Shown here: positions 11,289 to 21,318 of the stretch, piece by piece
How the letters are laid out: the number at the start of each line of letters is the position of its first letter
Position numbering within the stretch: position 1 is the first letter of the stretch
Source of the DNA: Agrococcus sediminis
GTDB lineage: Bacteria > Actinomycetota > Actinomycetes > Actinomycetales > Microbacteriaceae
DNA length: 64,000 bases
Direction of reading: 5' to 3'
Assembly: GCF_007923295.1 (NCBI RefSeq)
Contig: NZ_VOIR01000011.1
Coordinates: 496,001 to 560,000, forward strand
The notes under the pieces: generated by a model
Database searches by the model: none
What the model was told of the DNA's origin: nothing
Seen by the model: the letters and a program-made list of their open reading frames with translations, nothing else
Program-made: the position numbers and the translations under genes

Positions 11289-11319
11289 GCTGGCCCCCTC
11301 CGGAGCGGAGAGGGCCAGC
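11289..11319. terminator. Hairpin between converging genes
   Basis: GCTGGCCC at 11289-11296 pairs with GGGCCAGC at 11312-11319, and an inner CTCC/GGAG pair (11298-11301 with 11307-11310) closes the stem further. It lies 32 bp after the stop of the 316-residue gene and 33 bp before the end of the converging permease gene. No T-run follows on either strand, so it would be a GC-only bidirectional terminator. Confidence 0.6.
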
Positions 11320-11351
11320 GTGCCTCGTCGGCGAGTCAGCGCGTCAGTGCG

Positions 11352-12728
11352 TCAGAGCGACCAGACGACCAGCACCGCCGCGAAGACGAGGCCGGATGCG
11401 AGGAGCGTCACGGTCGTGTAGCCGAGGATGTCGCGCATCTTCAGCCCCGCGATCGCGAGCAGCGCCAGCGCCCAGAACGGCTGGATCATGTTCGTCCACT
11501 GGTCGCCGTACGCGACCGCCATGATCGGGATCGCCGGGTCGACGCCGATGCGCTCGGCGGCGTCGAGCAGGATCGGCGCCTGCACCGCGAACTGCCCGCC
11601 GCCCGACGGCACGAAGAAGTTCACGAGCCCGGCCGACAGCAGCGCCAGCACGCCGAACGTGACCGGGTTCGCGATCGCGACGAACGCATCCGACAGCACC
11701 TCGATGAGGCCGGAGGACGTCATCATGCCGAGGATGCCCGCGTAGAGCGGGAACTGCAGCAGGATCTCGCCCACGTTCGAGGCGGCCTCCTTCGTGAGGC
11801 GGATGATCTCGAACGGGTTGCGCACCAGCAGGAAGATGAGCGCGAGGAACGACCAGTTGACGATGTCGAGCGTGATCGTGCCGCCCTGCACGAAGTGCAC
11901 GACGAGGTAGAGCGTGAGCGCGGCGCCGACGATGAGCGTGACGATGCGGCTCGCGTCGATGCGGTCGGCGGGGGTCACGACCTCCTCCTCGTGCTCGACG
12001 AGCTGCTCGCGGGCGTCGAACTGCAGCTCGACGATGCGGTCGGAGCCGCGCGGCGCGACGAGCGACAGCGCCACGGCGACGGCGACGATCGTCGCGACCG
12101 CGCCGATGATGTTCGGCAGCGCGAAGGTCGTCTCGGAGACCGGGATCACCTGGCCGCCGAGGTGCTCGGCGATGAACGAGTCGGGCGTGGCGGCCGTGAG
12201 CGGGCCGGAGCCCGAGTAGCCCATGTGCCAGACGACGAAGCCCGAGAAGCCGGCCGCGACGAGCATCGGGAAGTGCAGGCGGAGGCCGCGCTCCTTGCCC
12301 GAGGCCGCGACCTCGCGGGCGAGCAGGCCGCCGACGACGAGGCCGAGGCCCCAGGTGATGAGGGATGCGACCGCGGCGATGACGAAGACGAACAGGTAGG
12401 CCTGCACGGGCGTCTGCGGCAGCGCGGCGAGGCGCGTGAGCAGGCGGCGCACGGGCCGGGTGTTGGCGAGCATGTGGCCGAGCAGCAGGATGAGCGCCAT
12501 CTGCGTCATGAAGGCGAGCAGGCCCGACAGTCCGTCGCCCCAGCCGACGACGAGGTCGACGGGGTTCGTCTGCGTGACCGTCAGCGCGAGCAGCGCGACG
12601 ACGAGCGTCAGGATGATCGCGAAGACGAGCGCGGAGGGGATCCAGCGCTCGACGACGGTGTTGATGGGCCGCATCGCGCGGGCGAGCGGGGCGCCCGATT
12701 CGCGGGTCTCGGCAGGGGCGTTCGGCAT
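11352..12728 (-). CDS. Short-chain fatty acid transporter, AtoE family
   Basis: A 458-residue membrane permease with about 12 hydrophobic segments. The family marks are 'ITWGLGLVVGGLLAREVA', 'WHMGYSGSGPLTAATPDSF', and near the C-terminus 'FFVPSGGGQFAVQAPILLDA' with 'YGDQWTNMIQPFWALALL'. AtoE proteins are thought to take up short-chain fatty acids such as butyrate. The start ATG is preceded by GAGGTGAACC. No acetyl-CoA transferase genes lie nearby, so the substrate is only inferred from the family. Confidence 0.88.
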   Translation of the reverse strand: MPNAPAETRESGAPLARAMRPINTVVERWIPSALVFAIILTLVVALLALTVTQTNPVDLVVGWGDGLSGLLAFMTQMALILLLGHMLANTRPVRRLLTRLAALPQTPVQAYLFVFVIAAVASLITWGLGLVVGGLLAREVAASGKERGLRLHFPMLVAAGFSGFVVWHMGYSGSGPLTAATPDSFIAEHLGGQVIPVSETTFALPNIIGAVATIVAVAVALSLVAPRGSDRIVELQFDAREQLVEHEEEVVTPADRIDASRIVTLIVGAALTLYLVVHFVQGGTITLDIVNWSFLALIFLLVRNPFEIIRLTKEAASNVGEILLQFPLYAGILGMMTSSGLIEVLSDAFVAIANPVTFGVLALLSAGLVNFFVPSGGGQFAVQAPILLDAAERIGVDPAIPIMAVAYGDQWTNMIQPFWALALLAIAGLKMRDILGYTTVTLLASGLVFAAVLVVWSL

Positions 12729-12803
12729 GGTTCACCTCGTTGTGTGCATGGGAAGGGCGCGCCGGCGCGCACCGCTTCCGACCATAGCCGCAGGTGAGGG
12801 CCG

Positions 12804-15707
12804 TCAGCGCCCGTGGGCGTGACGCATCCGCCCCCGAGCCCGCACCACGAGCTTGCGCAGCTCGTCCATCCACAGCACGCAGGAGGCGAGCGCGAGGCAC
12901 AGCAGCCACTGGCCGGCCGAGAGGGGCGCGGTGCCGAAGGCAGCCTGCAGCAGCGGCACGTGCACGACCAGCACCTGCGTGACGACGCCGAAGGCGATCG
13001 CCGCCCACAGCCAGCGGTTGGCGAGCAGGCCGCGGAAGGCCGAGGCGGTCTCGGAGCGCGCGTTGAGCGCGTTGCAGAGCTGCGCGAGCACGAGCGTCGT
13101 GAAGGCCGCCGTGCGCGCCGTCTCGACGCCGGCGTCGCCGTCGACGAGGCCGCCCGGCAGGTGGATGTCGAGGGCCAGCAGCGTCACCGCGGCCATCGCC
13201 GCGCCCATCGCGAGGATCCAGCCCGACATGCGGCCGTCGATCACCCGCTGCTCGGGCCGGCGCGGGGCGCGCGCCATCACGTCCTCCGTCTCGGGGTCGA
13301 CGCCCATCGCGAGCGCGGGGCCGGAGTCGGTGACGAGGTTGATCCAGAGGATCTGGGTCGCGAGCAGCGGCACGAAGATCTACTCGCCCTGGCCGCTCAG
13401 CCCGAGGGACCCGGCGAGCAGCACGCCGAGCAGCATCGTGAGCACCTCGCCCATGTTCGACGACAGCAGGTAGCGGAGGAACTTGCGGATGTTGCCGAAG
13501 ATCACCCGCCCCTGGCGGATCGCCGCGACGATGGTCGAGAAGTCGTCGTCGGTGAGGATCATCGCGGCGGCCTCCTTCGAGACCTCGGTGCCGGTGATGC
13601 CCATCGCGACGCCGATGTCGGCGCGCTTGAGCGCCGGCGCGTCGTTCAAGCCGTCGCCCGTCATCGCCACGACGTGGCCGCGCCGCTGCAGCGCCTCGAC
13701 GAGCTGGAGCTTGTGCTCGGGGGCGACCCGCGCGAAGACCGAGACCTCCTCGACGGCGCGCGCGAGCGCATCCGCGTCGAGGCCGTCGAGGTCGGCGCCA
13801 GTGAGCGCCCGGTCGCCGCCGATGCCGAGGTCGCGGGCGATGCGCAGCGCCGTGGCAGGGTGATCGCCGGTGATCATGACGACGCGCACGCCGGCGCGCC
13901 GGGCCTCGTCGATCGCCCGCGCCGCCTCGGCACGGGGCGGGTCGATGATGCCGACGGTGCCGACGAGGATGAGGTCGCGCTCGAGGGCGAGACCGGCCGC
14001 GGCGTCGATCGCGCCGTCCGGCCCGGTCGCGTCCGCGAGCTCGGCGCGCGTGAGCGGCCGGTAGGCGACGGCGAGCGTGCGCAGCGCATCCGCCGACATC
14101 GCCGCGACGTCGGCGTGCACGAGGGCGCGGTCCTCGTCGGTCAGCGCCGCCGTTTCGAGGCCCTGCCGCACGCGCGAGCAGCGCTCGAGCAGCACGTCGG
14201 GCGCGCCCTTCGCGATGAGCACGGGCAGCGGCCCGCCGGCCCCGTCGCGGTGCTCGCGATCCTCGACGACGACCGACATGAGCTTGCGCTCCGAGGTGAA
14301 GGGCACCTCGCCGATGCGGGCGAAGCGCTCGCGGCGCCGCTCGGCGAGGCCGGCCTTCCGCTCCGCCACCACGAACGCCGCCTCGGTCGGGTCGCCCACC
14401 ACCTCCCACGTGCCGTCCTCCGCCTGTCGCACCTCGGCGTTCGATGCGAGCGTGCCGCCCGAGAGCACGACGATGTCCTCCTCCCGCAGGTCGAGCGCCG
14501 CGTCCTGCGCGAGCAGCGGGCGCCCGTCGACGAGCACCTCGCCGTCGGGTGCGTAGCCGACGCCCGAGATGTCGGCGATGCCCGAGCGCGTGCGCACCTT
14601 GAGCATCGTCATCTCGTTGCGCGTGAGCGTGCCGGTCTTGTCGGAGCAGATGACGGTCGCCGAGCCGAGCGTCTCGACCGACGAGAGCGACTTCACGATC
14701 GCGCCGCGCCGGCTCATCGCCTGCACCCCGATCGACAGCACCACCGAGAGGATCGCGGGCAGCCGCTCGGGCACCGCCGCGACCGCGAGCGAGACGCCGA
14801 TGAGCAGCACGTCGACCGCGTCCTGCACCGAGCCGATGCCGCTCGTCGCGCCCACCGCGACCATGACGACGACGGCGATCACCACGACCGCGATCCCGAG
14901 GGTGCGGCCGACCCGGTGGATCTCGCGCTGCAGCGGCGTCGGCTCCTGCTCCGTCTCGGCGAGCAGCGCCGCGACCCTCCCCATCTCGGTGCGCATGCCG
15001 GTGGCGGTCACGACGGCGCGGCCCGAGCCCTGCGTGACGGCTGTGCCCTTGAAGACGAGGTCGGTGCGGTCGCCGAGCGGCACGGGCGACGGCAGCGTCG
15101 CGGGTGACTTCGCCACGGGCGCCGACTCGCCGGTGAGGGCCGCCTCGGCGATCTGCAGCGACGACGCCGCGACGAGCCGCGCGTCGGCGCCGACCGCGTC
15201 GCCCTCGGCGAGCACGAGCAGGTCGCCCGGCACGAGCGCCGCCGCCGGCAGCCGCTCGGTGCGCCCGTCGCGCACCACCGTGACGGCGACGGCCGTCATG
15301 TCGCGGAGCGCCGCGACCGCGTCGGCCGCCTTCGCCTCCTGCACGACGCCGAGCGCGGCGTTCGCGACCACGACGAGCAGGATCACGACCGCATCCACCG
15401 GGACCCCGACCGCGCCCTCGAACGCCCACGCGACGGTCGAGATCGCGACCGCGGCGAGCAGCAGCAGGATGAGCGGGTCGACGAGCTGCGCGACGAGGCG
15501 GCGCCAGGCCGGCTCGGGCGGGTCGGCGTCGAGCTCGTTCGGCCCGTGGCGCGCGAGCCGGGCGGCGGCCTCGACGCCGGTGAGCCCGCGCTCGGCCGAC
15601 GTGCCGAGCGCACGCACTGCGTCGTCGGCGTCGACGAGCGCCCAGTCGACCTCGACGTCGGGCCCGGATGCGCGGTGCGGCACGGGCGGTCCCGACGAGA
15701 CGGTCAC
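12804..15707 (-). pseudogene. Cation-transporting P-type ATPase (calcium-type), broken by an in-frame amber codon
   Basis: Read through, this is a normal-sized (about 967 residues) P2-type ATPase: an N-terminal 'GLTGVEAAARLARHGPNEL' domain, TGES at 192-195, membrane helix 4, the phosphorylation motif DKTGT at 356-360, the nucleotide site 'KGAPDVLLERC', the hinge 'TGDGLNDAPALKRADIGVAMG' (from about 683), and C-terminal helices starting 'LLATQILWINLVTD'. Codon 776 is TAG (13380-13382) in the middle of the membrane region, and the same frame continues afterwards for 191 codons without a shift. The helix-4 motif reads PERLP (313-317) where calcium-type pumps have PEGLP. GTG 15707 follows GGAGGAGG. 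Loss of function, suppression or a sequencing error are all possible. Confidence 0.8.
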
Positions 15708-15815
15708 GGTGCGGCCTCCTCCTCCGGGCGCCCGTGCGCTGCGGCACGGCCCCGCTCCGCACGCTACCCCGCGGGGCGCGGACCCGCACGGGCGGCGGGT
15801 GGGATCATGGTGGGC

Positions 15816-16307
15816 ATGGACGCGCAGCCCGACCCGACCCCCGAGCAGGAGGGCGCTCGCGCGCACCGCGAGACGCACGAGACGCAGCAGATGCAGGTGC
15901 GGCGCTCGCCCCGCTACGGGGTCTTCATGGCGATCGGCGCGCTGCTGGCGATGCTCGCGGCATGGTGGATCTCGACGGCGATGCCCCCCGCGGTCAACCA
16001 GGCGGGGCAGCCGGTCGACACGACGCCCGTGATCGGCCTCATGCTCGTGGTCGGCTTCGTGGTGGGCGGGGCGCTCGGCGCGCTCGTCGCCGTGCTCATC
16101 GACCGCGCGCTCTCGAAGCGCCTGCACACCGTGACGGCCGAGCACGTCGACGTCGCCGAGCGACCCTCGCCGTCCGGCCCGGAGGACGCGGGCGACGCGA
16201 CCTTCGAGCCCCTCGGGCAGGCGGGCGACCGCCGCGACGAGCTCGGCGACGGCGACCGGCTGCCCGGCGACGCACGACCGGGCGACGACCGACCGCGCGA
16301 GGGCTGA
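15816..16307 (+). CDS. Small membrane protein with two helices and charged tails
   Basis: A protein of 163 residues without a family I can name. The N-terminus is polar ('MDAQPDPTPEQEGARAHRE'), two hydrophobic segments follow (about residues 35-52, 'YGVFMAIGALLAMLAAWWIS', and 71-95, 'VIGLMLVVGFVVGGALGALV'), and the C-terminal third is rich in Asp, Gly and Arg. ATG 15807 is an alternative; 15816 is preferred because GATCAT lies 7 nt before it, as in other leaderless genes here. The TGA overlaps the next ATG by one base, so both genes form one unit. Confidence 0.65.
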   Translation: MDAQPDPTPEQEGARAHRETHETQQMQVRRSPRYGVFMAIGALLAMLAAWWISTAMPPAVNQAGQPVDTTPVIGLMLVVGFVVGGALGALVAVLIDRALSKRLHTVTAEHVDVAERPSPSGPEDAGDATFEPLGQAGDRRDELGDGDRLPGDARPGDDRPREG

Positions 16308-17539
16308 TGGCCCGGCGCCTGGCGCTGCACGCGGGCGCGCACGCGCTCGCCTGGGCCGCGCTGGGCGCCGCCGCGGCGTCGACGGCGGCGGATGCGGTGG
16401 GTCGCGAGGGCTCGCCCGTCGCGCTCGCGCTCGGGGCCGCGGTCGCGGTCGCCGCAGCGGCGCTCGCGCTGCTCGTGCTCGCGCTCCCGGGCGCGCGCCG
16501 GCTCGCGCCGCGGGCGGCGATGGCCGTGGGCGCCGCGCTCGCGCTGGCGGCGCTCGCGGGGGCGGCCGCGCTCGCGCTGCTCGAGCAACCGATCGGCGTG
16601 CTGCCGGCGGCCGCGCTCGGGCTCGCCGCCGGGCTGCAGCTGCACGGGTCGGCGGCGGCCGCCGCGACGGAGCCGGCGCTCGCGCCGCGGGTGCGGCCCG
16701 CGCCCACGCTGCTCGCCGCCGCGCTCGGCACCGCGCTCGTCGCCGGCGCCGCCATGCTCGGGGTGCCGACCGGCGCGCAGCTCGCGGGCGCCGCGGTGCT
16801 GCAGCTCGGGGCCCTCGCGCTCGCGATCGCGGCCGGCCGCGCTGCGTCGCCCGCAGCCGTCGGCGCGGACGCCGACGAGCGGCTGCCCGAGGGCGACGCG
16901 CACGGCGCAGATCCGCGGCCCCTCGACCCGCGCCCCCTCGACCCGCAGGCGCTCGGGCTGCTCGCGCTCGCAGCGGCCGGCGCGGCCGCGATCGCGGCCC
17001 TCCGCCCCGCGCTCTCGGCCCTCGGCGCCGAGTCGCCGCAGCCGGCATGGCCCGCGGCGCTCACCCTCGCGCTCGGCGCCCTGCTCGGACCGCCGCTCGC
17101 GGTGCTCGCCGAGCGGCTGCTCGGCGCCCGCGCGCTCCCGGCCGTCGCGACCCTCGGCGGCGTCGCGGCGCTCGCGGCCCCCATCGCGCGGCCGGGCGCG
17201 CTCGACCTCGTGGCCGCCGCGTTCCTCGGGGTCTCGCTCGCCGCATCCGTCGCCCTCGTCGAGCTCGCGCGCCGCGCCGGGGTGCGGACGGCGCCTGCGA
17301 CCGGCGCGGTCCTCCTCTTCGCCGGCGCTGCGGGCGCGGCGCTCGCCGCGCTGCTGCTCGCCGCCGTGCCGCTGCCCGACGTGGTGCTCGGCGCCGCGCT
17401 CGCGTGCCTGGTCGCCGCGCTCGGCGCGTGGTCGCCGACGCTCGCGCGCAGCGTGCCCGACGCCCGGGACGGGCGTCGGAACTGGGGTCGCGGCGACGAC
17501 CCGAAAGGGTCGTCGCTCCCAGCTCCACCGTTCAGCTGA
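16307..17539 (+). CDS. Alanine-rich polytopic membrane protein
   Basis: A 410-residue protein made almost entirely of Ala/Leu-rich membrane segments (roughly 10-12), such as 'ALALGAAVAVAAAALALLVL' and 'AALGTALVAGAAMLGVPTGA'. It lacks recognisable transporter motifs. Some actinobacterial multi-helix proteins near envelope genes look like this, but no function can be given. It is coupled to the preceding gene by TGATG at 16305-16309. Its last codons run through the hairpin at 17494-17515 and overlap the end of purF by 8 nt, so the C-terminus 'GRGDDPKGSSLPAPPFS' may be incidental. Confidence 0.65.
   Translation: MARRLALHAGAHALAWAALGAAAASTAADAVGREGSPVALALGAAVAVAAAALALLVLALPGARRLAPRAAMAVGAALALAALAGAAALALLEQPIGVLPAAALGLAAGLQLHGSAAAAATEPALAPRVRPAPTLLAAALGTALVAGAAMLGVPTGAQLAGAAVLQLGALALAIAAGRAASPAAVGADADERLPEGDAHGADPRPLDPRPLDPQALGLLALAAAGAAAIAALRPALSALGAESPQPAWPAALTLALGALLGPPLAVLAERLLGARALPAVATLGGVAALAAPIARPGALDLVAAAFLGVSLAASVALVELARRAGVRTAPATGAVLLFAGAAGAALAALLLAAVPLPDVVLGAALACLVAALGAWSPTLARSVPDARDGRRNWGRGDDPKGSSLPAPPFS
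17494..17515. terminator. Perfect 9-bp hairpin with GAAA loop
   Basis: CGACGACCC at 17494-17502, loop GAAA, then GGGTCGTCG at 17507-17515. It lies 17 nt past the purF stop codon on the minus strand and inside the last codons of the converging membrane-protein gene. A GNRA tetraloop on a perfect stem is very stable; there is no T-run. Confidence 0.7.
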
Positions 17540-18989
17540 GCTGCGTCTGCTCCACCCAGGCCAGGTACTCGTCGGTCACGTCGCCCGTCACGTACTCGCC
17601 CGTGAAGCACGACAGGTCGAGGCCCTGGATGTCGGTGCCGTCGAGGATCGCGCGCTGCAGGTCGTCGACCTCCTGGTAGACGAGGAAGTCGCTGCCGAGC
17701 GCCTCGTTCACCTCAGGGATGGAGCGGCCGGATGCGATGAGCTCGGCGCGCGAGGGCATGTTGATGCCGTAGACGTGCGGGTAGCGCACCGGCGGCGCCG
17801 CCGACGTGAAGGTCACCGTGTTGGTGCCCACCGAGCGCATCATCTCGACGATCTCGCGGCTCGTCGTGCCGCGCACGATCGAGTCGTCGACGACGAGCAC
17901 GTTCTTGCCGCGGAACTCGCTCTCGAGCGCGTTCAGCTTCTGCTTCACCGACTTCTTGCGCTCCTGCTGCCCCGGCATGATGAAGGTGCGGCCGACGTAG
18001 CGGTTCTTGTAGAAGCCCTCGCGGTACTCGATGCCGAGCCGGCGCGCGACCTCCATCGCGGCGGGCCGCGACGAGTCGGGGATGGGCATGACCACGTCGA
18101 TCGCGCCGGACGGCGTGTACTGCGCGATCGTGTCGGCCAGCCGCTCGCCCATCCGCAGCCGCGACTCGTACACGTTGATGCCGTTCATCACCGAGTCGGG
18201 GCGGGCGAGGTAGACGTACTCGAACGAGCAGGGCAGCAGCACGGGGGAGTCGTGCGTCATCGCCGAGGCGAGCTCGCCGTCGGGCGTGATGAAGACCGCC
18301 TCGCCGGGCGCCACGTCGCGCTCGAGGTGGAAGCCGGAGCCGGTGAGCGCCACCGACTCGCTCGCGACCATCCACTCGGTGCGGCCCGACTCGGCGACGC
18401 GGCTGCCGAGCACGAGCGGGCGGATGCCGAACGGGTCGCGGAAGGCGAGCAGGCCGTGGCCGGCGATGAGCGCGATCACGCCGTACGAGCCGCGGATGCG
18501 CTCGTGCACGCGCCGCACGGCGGTGAACAGGCGGTCGGCGTCGAGCTCGCCGCCCTGCACGAGCGACTGCAGCTCGGAGCCGAGCACGTTCACGAGCATC
18601 TCGGTGTCGCTGCCGGTGTTGACGTGGCGGTGGTCGACGGTCGCGAGCTCGACCTCGAGCTCGCGGGTGTTCGTCAGGTTGCCGTTGTGCACGAGCACGA
18701 TGCCGTACGGCGCGTTCACGTAGAACGGCTGCGCCTCGAGCTCGTTCGCCGCCTCGCCGCGGGTCGCGTAGCGCACGTGGCCGAGGCCGAAGGTGCCGAG
18801 CAGCGAGCGCATGTCGCGGGTGCGGAACGCCTCGCGCACCTGCCCCTTCGCCTTGCGCACGTGGATCGAGCGGCCCTGGGCGGTCGCGATGCCCGTGGAG
18901 TCCTGCCCGCGGTGCTGGAGGAGGGCCAGTGCGTCGTAGACCTGCTGGTTGACGCTCGAGTCGGAGACGATGCCGACGATGCCGCACAC
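17532..18989 (-). CDS. purF: Amidophosphoribosyltransferase
   Basis: The 485-residue committed enzyme of purine synthesis, making phosphoribosylamine from PRPP and glutamine. Cys2 in 'MCGIVGIVSD' is the nucleophile after Met removal, so there is no propeptide to cleave. The PRPP loop is 'VLVVDDSIVRGTTS', and 'GYVYLARPDS'-like 'EYVYLARPDS' precedes the transferase domain. The GTG start is supported by AGAAGGAG at normal distance. In many bacteria purF and purM are adjacent; here purM lies at 22638 on the other strand. Confidence 0.95.
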   Translation of the reverse strand: MCGIVGIVSDSSVNQQVYDALALLQHRGQDSTGIATAQGRSIHVRKAKGQVREAFRTRDMRSLLGTFGLGHVRYATRGEAANELEAQPFYVNAPYGIVLVHNGNLTNTRELEVELATVDHRHVNTGSDTEMLVNVLGSELQSLVQGGELDADRLFTAVRRVHERIRGSYGVIALIAGHGLLAFRDPFGIRPLVLGSRVAESGRTEWMVASESVALTGSGFHLERDVAPGEAVFITPDGELASAMTHDSPVLLPCSFEYVYLARPDSVMNGINVYESRLRMGERLADTIAQYTPSGAIDVVMPIPDSSRPAAMEVARRLGIEYREGFYKNRYVGRTFIMPGQQERKKSVKQKLNALESEFRGKNVLVVDDSIVRGTTSREIVEMMRSVGTNTVTFTSAAPPVRYPHVYGINMPSRAELIASGRSIPEVNEALGSDFLVYQEVDDLQRAILDGTDIQGLDLSCFTGEYVTGDVTDEYLAWVEQTQLS

Positions 18990-19123
18990 AGGCGAGCTCC
19001 TTCTGTTGCGAGGGGAGGCCTCCAGCCTACCGAGCGGCGCGCTCCCGGAGCGTCCCGGACGGCGGCGGCGGATGCGCTCGGCCGTCCATGCGATGTCCAG
19101 GGAGCGGGAGCACAGTGGGGGAC

Positions 19124-19984
19124 ATGAGCTTCGACACCGAATCCATCAAGCACCTGCCCGAGCAGACGCAGGAGTGGCCCGGCTGGACCGAGCAGCTCCA
19201 GCCCGTCCCCGACCACGGCGAGACCAGCTACGTCGGCCGCGGCCGCCTCGAGGGCAAGCGCGCCCTCATCACCGGCGGCGACTCCGGCATCGGCCGCGCC
19301 ACCGCGATCGCCTTCGCGAAGGAGGGCGCCGACGTCGCCATCGCCTACCTGCCGGCGGAGCAGGAGGACGCCGAGGAGACGAAGCGCCAGGTCGAGGCCG
19401 CGGGCCGGAAGGCGGTGCTCATCGCGTGCGACCAGCGCACCGAGCAGGCCAACATCGACCTCGCGCAGCAGGCGGTCGAGGGCCTCGGCGGCCTCGACGT
19501 GCTCGTGAACAACGCCGGCTACCAGATGGCGCAGGAGTCGCTCGCCGACATCACCGACGAGCAGCTGCGGCAGACGTTCGAGACGAACATCTTCGCGATG
19601 TTCAACCTGACGCGCGCCGTGCTCCCGCACCTCAAGGCGGGCGCGAGCATCATCAACTGCTCGTCGATCCAGGCGTTCGACCCCTCCGAGACGCTGCTCG
19701 ACTACGCGTCGACGAAGGCGGCGATCAACAACTTCACCGTCAACCTCGCCGCGCAGGTCGGCAGCGACGGCATCCGCGTGAACGCGGTCGCGCCCGGCCC
19801 GATCTGGACGCCGCTGCAGCCGTCGACGAAGCCCAGCGTGAAGGACTTCGGCATGGATGCCCCGCTCGGCCGCCCGGGCCAGCCGATCGAGGTGGCGACG
19901 GCGTTCGTCTACCTCGCGAGCGACGACGCGAGCTACGTCTCGGGCACCGTGCTCGGCGTGACGGGCGGCAAGCCGGTCTTCTAG
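19124..19984 (+). CDS. SDR family NAD(P)-dependent oxidoreductase (YghA/YhdF-like)
   Basis: A 286-residue short-chain dehydrogenase. The N-terminal extension 'LPEQTQEWPGWTEQLQPVPD' is typical of the stress-linked YghA/YhdF group. The cofactor motif is 'ITGGDSGIGRATAIAF', the structural motif 'VNNAGYQ', the active-site Ser lies in 'IINCSSIQAF', and Tyr/Lys are in 'YASTKAA'. The C-terminal 'SGTVLGVTGGKPVF' is conserved too. The substrate is unknown. ATG 19124 follows CACAGT by 7 nt. Confidence 0.88.
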   Translation: MSFDTESIKHLPEQTQEWPGWTEQLQPVPDHGETSYVGRGRLEGKRALITGGDSGIGRATAIAFAKEGADVAIAYLPAEQEDAEETKRQVEAAGRKAVLIACDQRTEQANIDLAQQAVEGLGGLDVLVNNAGYQMAQESLADITDEQLRQTFETNIFAMFNLTRAVLPHLKAGASIINCSSIQAFDPSETLLDYASTKAAINNFTVNLAAQVGSDGIRVNAVAPGPIWTPLQPSTKPSVKDFGMDAPLGRPGQPIEVATAFVYLASDDASYVSGTVLGVTGGKPVF

Positions 19985-19991
19985 CGGCGCA

Positions 19992-20133
19992 CCCGCTGGT
20001 CGAGCCGCCGGCCCTCCGGGCCGGCGAGTCGAGGCCATGGTGGTCTCGAGACGGCCGGCTGCGCCGACCTCCTCGACCAGCGGGGTGCCGACCTCCTCGA
20101 CCAGCGGGGGACGACCTCCTCGACCAGCGGGGG
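19992..20133. repeat. Intergenic hairpin and short tandem repeats
   Basis: CTGGTCGAG near 19992 is complementary to CTCGACCAG further on, with an inner stem GCCGGCCC/GGGCCGGC around 20003-20021. Downstream, GACCTCCTCGACCAGCGGGG occurs three times (20066-20085, 20090-20109, 20113-20132; periods 24 and 23). The block fills the gap between the converging SDR and kbl genes and probably ends both transcripts. Confidence 0.8.
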
Positions 20134-20136
20134 CCG

Positions 20137-21315
20137 TCAGCCCGCGACGCGCTCCCGCGCCGCCGCGAACGCCGCGACGGCCCGGTCGACGTCGGCGTCC
20201 GAGTGGGCGGCAGACAGCTGCACGCGGATGCGCGCCTCACCACGGGGCACCACGGGGAACGAGAAGGCGGTGACGTACACGCCCTCCTCGAGCATCGCAT
20301 CCGCCATGTCTGCCGCGAGCCGGGCGTCGTGGAACATGACCGCCGTGATCGGGTGCTCGCCGGGCAGCAGCTCGAAGCCCGCGGCCTCCATGCCCTCGCG
20401 GAACCGCACGGTGTTGCGCTGCAGCTGCTCGCGCAGCTCGCCCGCCCCCTCGACGAGGTCGAGCGCGGCGATCGACCCGGCCACGACCGACGGCGCGAGC
20501 GCGTTCGAGAACAGGTAGGGGCGCGAGCGCTGCCGCAGCAGGTCGACGATCTCCTGCCTGGCTGCGATGTAGCCGCCCGAGGCGCCGCCGAGCGCCTTGC
20601 CGAGCGTGCCCGAGATGATGTCGACGCGGTCCTGCACGCCGGCGAGCTCGGGGGTGCCGGCGCCCGTCGGGCCGGTGAAGCCCACCGCGTGCGAGTCGTC
20701 GACCATCACCATCGCGTCGTAGCGCTCGGCGAGGTCGCAGATCGCCTCGAGCGGCGCGAGGTAGCCGTCCATCGAGAAGACGCCGTCGGTGACGACGAGG
20801 CGGCGGCGCGCGCCCGAGGCCTCCTGCAGGCGCGCCTCGAGCTCGGCCATGTCGCGGTTCGCGTAGCGGTAGCGGGCGGCCTTCGACAGGCGGATGCCGT
20901 CGATGATCGACGCGTGGTTCAGGGCGTCCGAGATCACGGCGTCCTCGGCGCCGAGCAGCGTCTCGAAGAGGCCGCCGTTCGCGTCGAAGCACGAGGAGTA
21001 GAGGATGCACGCCTCCTGCCCGAGGAAGGAGGCGAGCCGCGACTCGAGCTCGAGGTGCTGGGTCTGCGTGCCGCAGATGAACCGCACCGAGGCCATCCCG
21101 AACCCCCACTCGTCGAGCGCGGCCTTGGCCGCCTCGACGATGCGCGGGTCGTCGGCGAGGCCGAGGTAGTTGTTGGCGCAGAAGTTGAGCACGTCGTGGC
21201 CGCCGGCCGAGACGGTCGCGGCCTGCGGCGAGTCGATGGCCCGCTCGCGCTTGGTGAGGCCGGCGGCCTCGATCTCGGCGAGCTCTGCGGCGATGGCGTC
21301 GCGGACGGAGTACAC
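20137..21315 (-). CDS. kbl: Glycine C-acetyltransferase (2-amino-3-ketobutyrate CoA ligase)
   Basis: A 392-residue PLP enzyme of the alpha-oxoamine synthase family. With Tdh it breaks threonine into glycine and acetyl-CoA. The PLP lysine is in '[16 protein letters not shown]', the cofactor ring pocket in '[11 protein letters not shown]', and the start '[15 protein letters not shown]' is the substrate-binding loop. GTG 21315 lies 4 nt beyond the tdh stop codon and follows GGGAGCC, so kbl is the second gene of a tdh-kbl operon. The length is typical (about 395). Confidence 0.93.
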   Translation of the reverse strand: MYSVRDAIAAELAEIEAAGLTKRERAIDSPQAATVSAGGHDVLNFCANNYLGLADDPRIVEAAKAALDEWGFGMASVRFICGTQTQHLELESRLASFLGQEACILYSSCFDANGGLFETLLGAEDAVISDALNHASIIDGIRLSKAARYRYANRDMAELEARLQEASGARRRLVVTDGVFSMDGYLAPLEAICDLAERYDAMVMVDDSHAVGFTGPTGAGTPELAGVQDRVDIISGTLGKALGGASGGYIAARQEIVDLLRQRSRPYLFSNALAPSVVAGSIAALDLVEGAGELREQLQRNTVRFREGMEAAGFELLPGEHPITAVMFHDARLAADMADAMLEEGVYVTAFSFPVVPRGEARIRVQLSAAHSDADVDRAVAAFAAARERVAG

Positions 21316-21318
21316 GGT

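Noticed and set aside
12804-13373. Separate 189-residue gene starting at GTG 13373
   Set aside because: The product is only the C-terminal third of the ATPase membrane domain, has no ribosome site, and continues exactly the frame interrupted by TAG.
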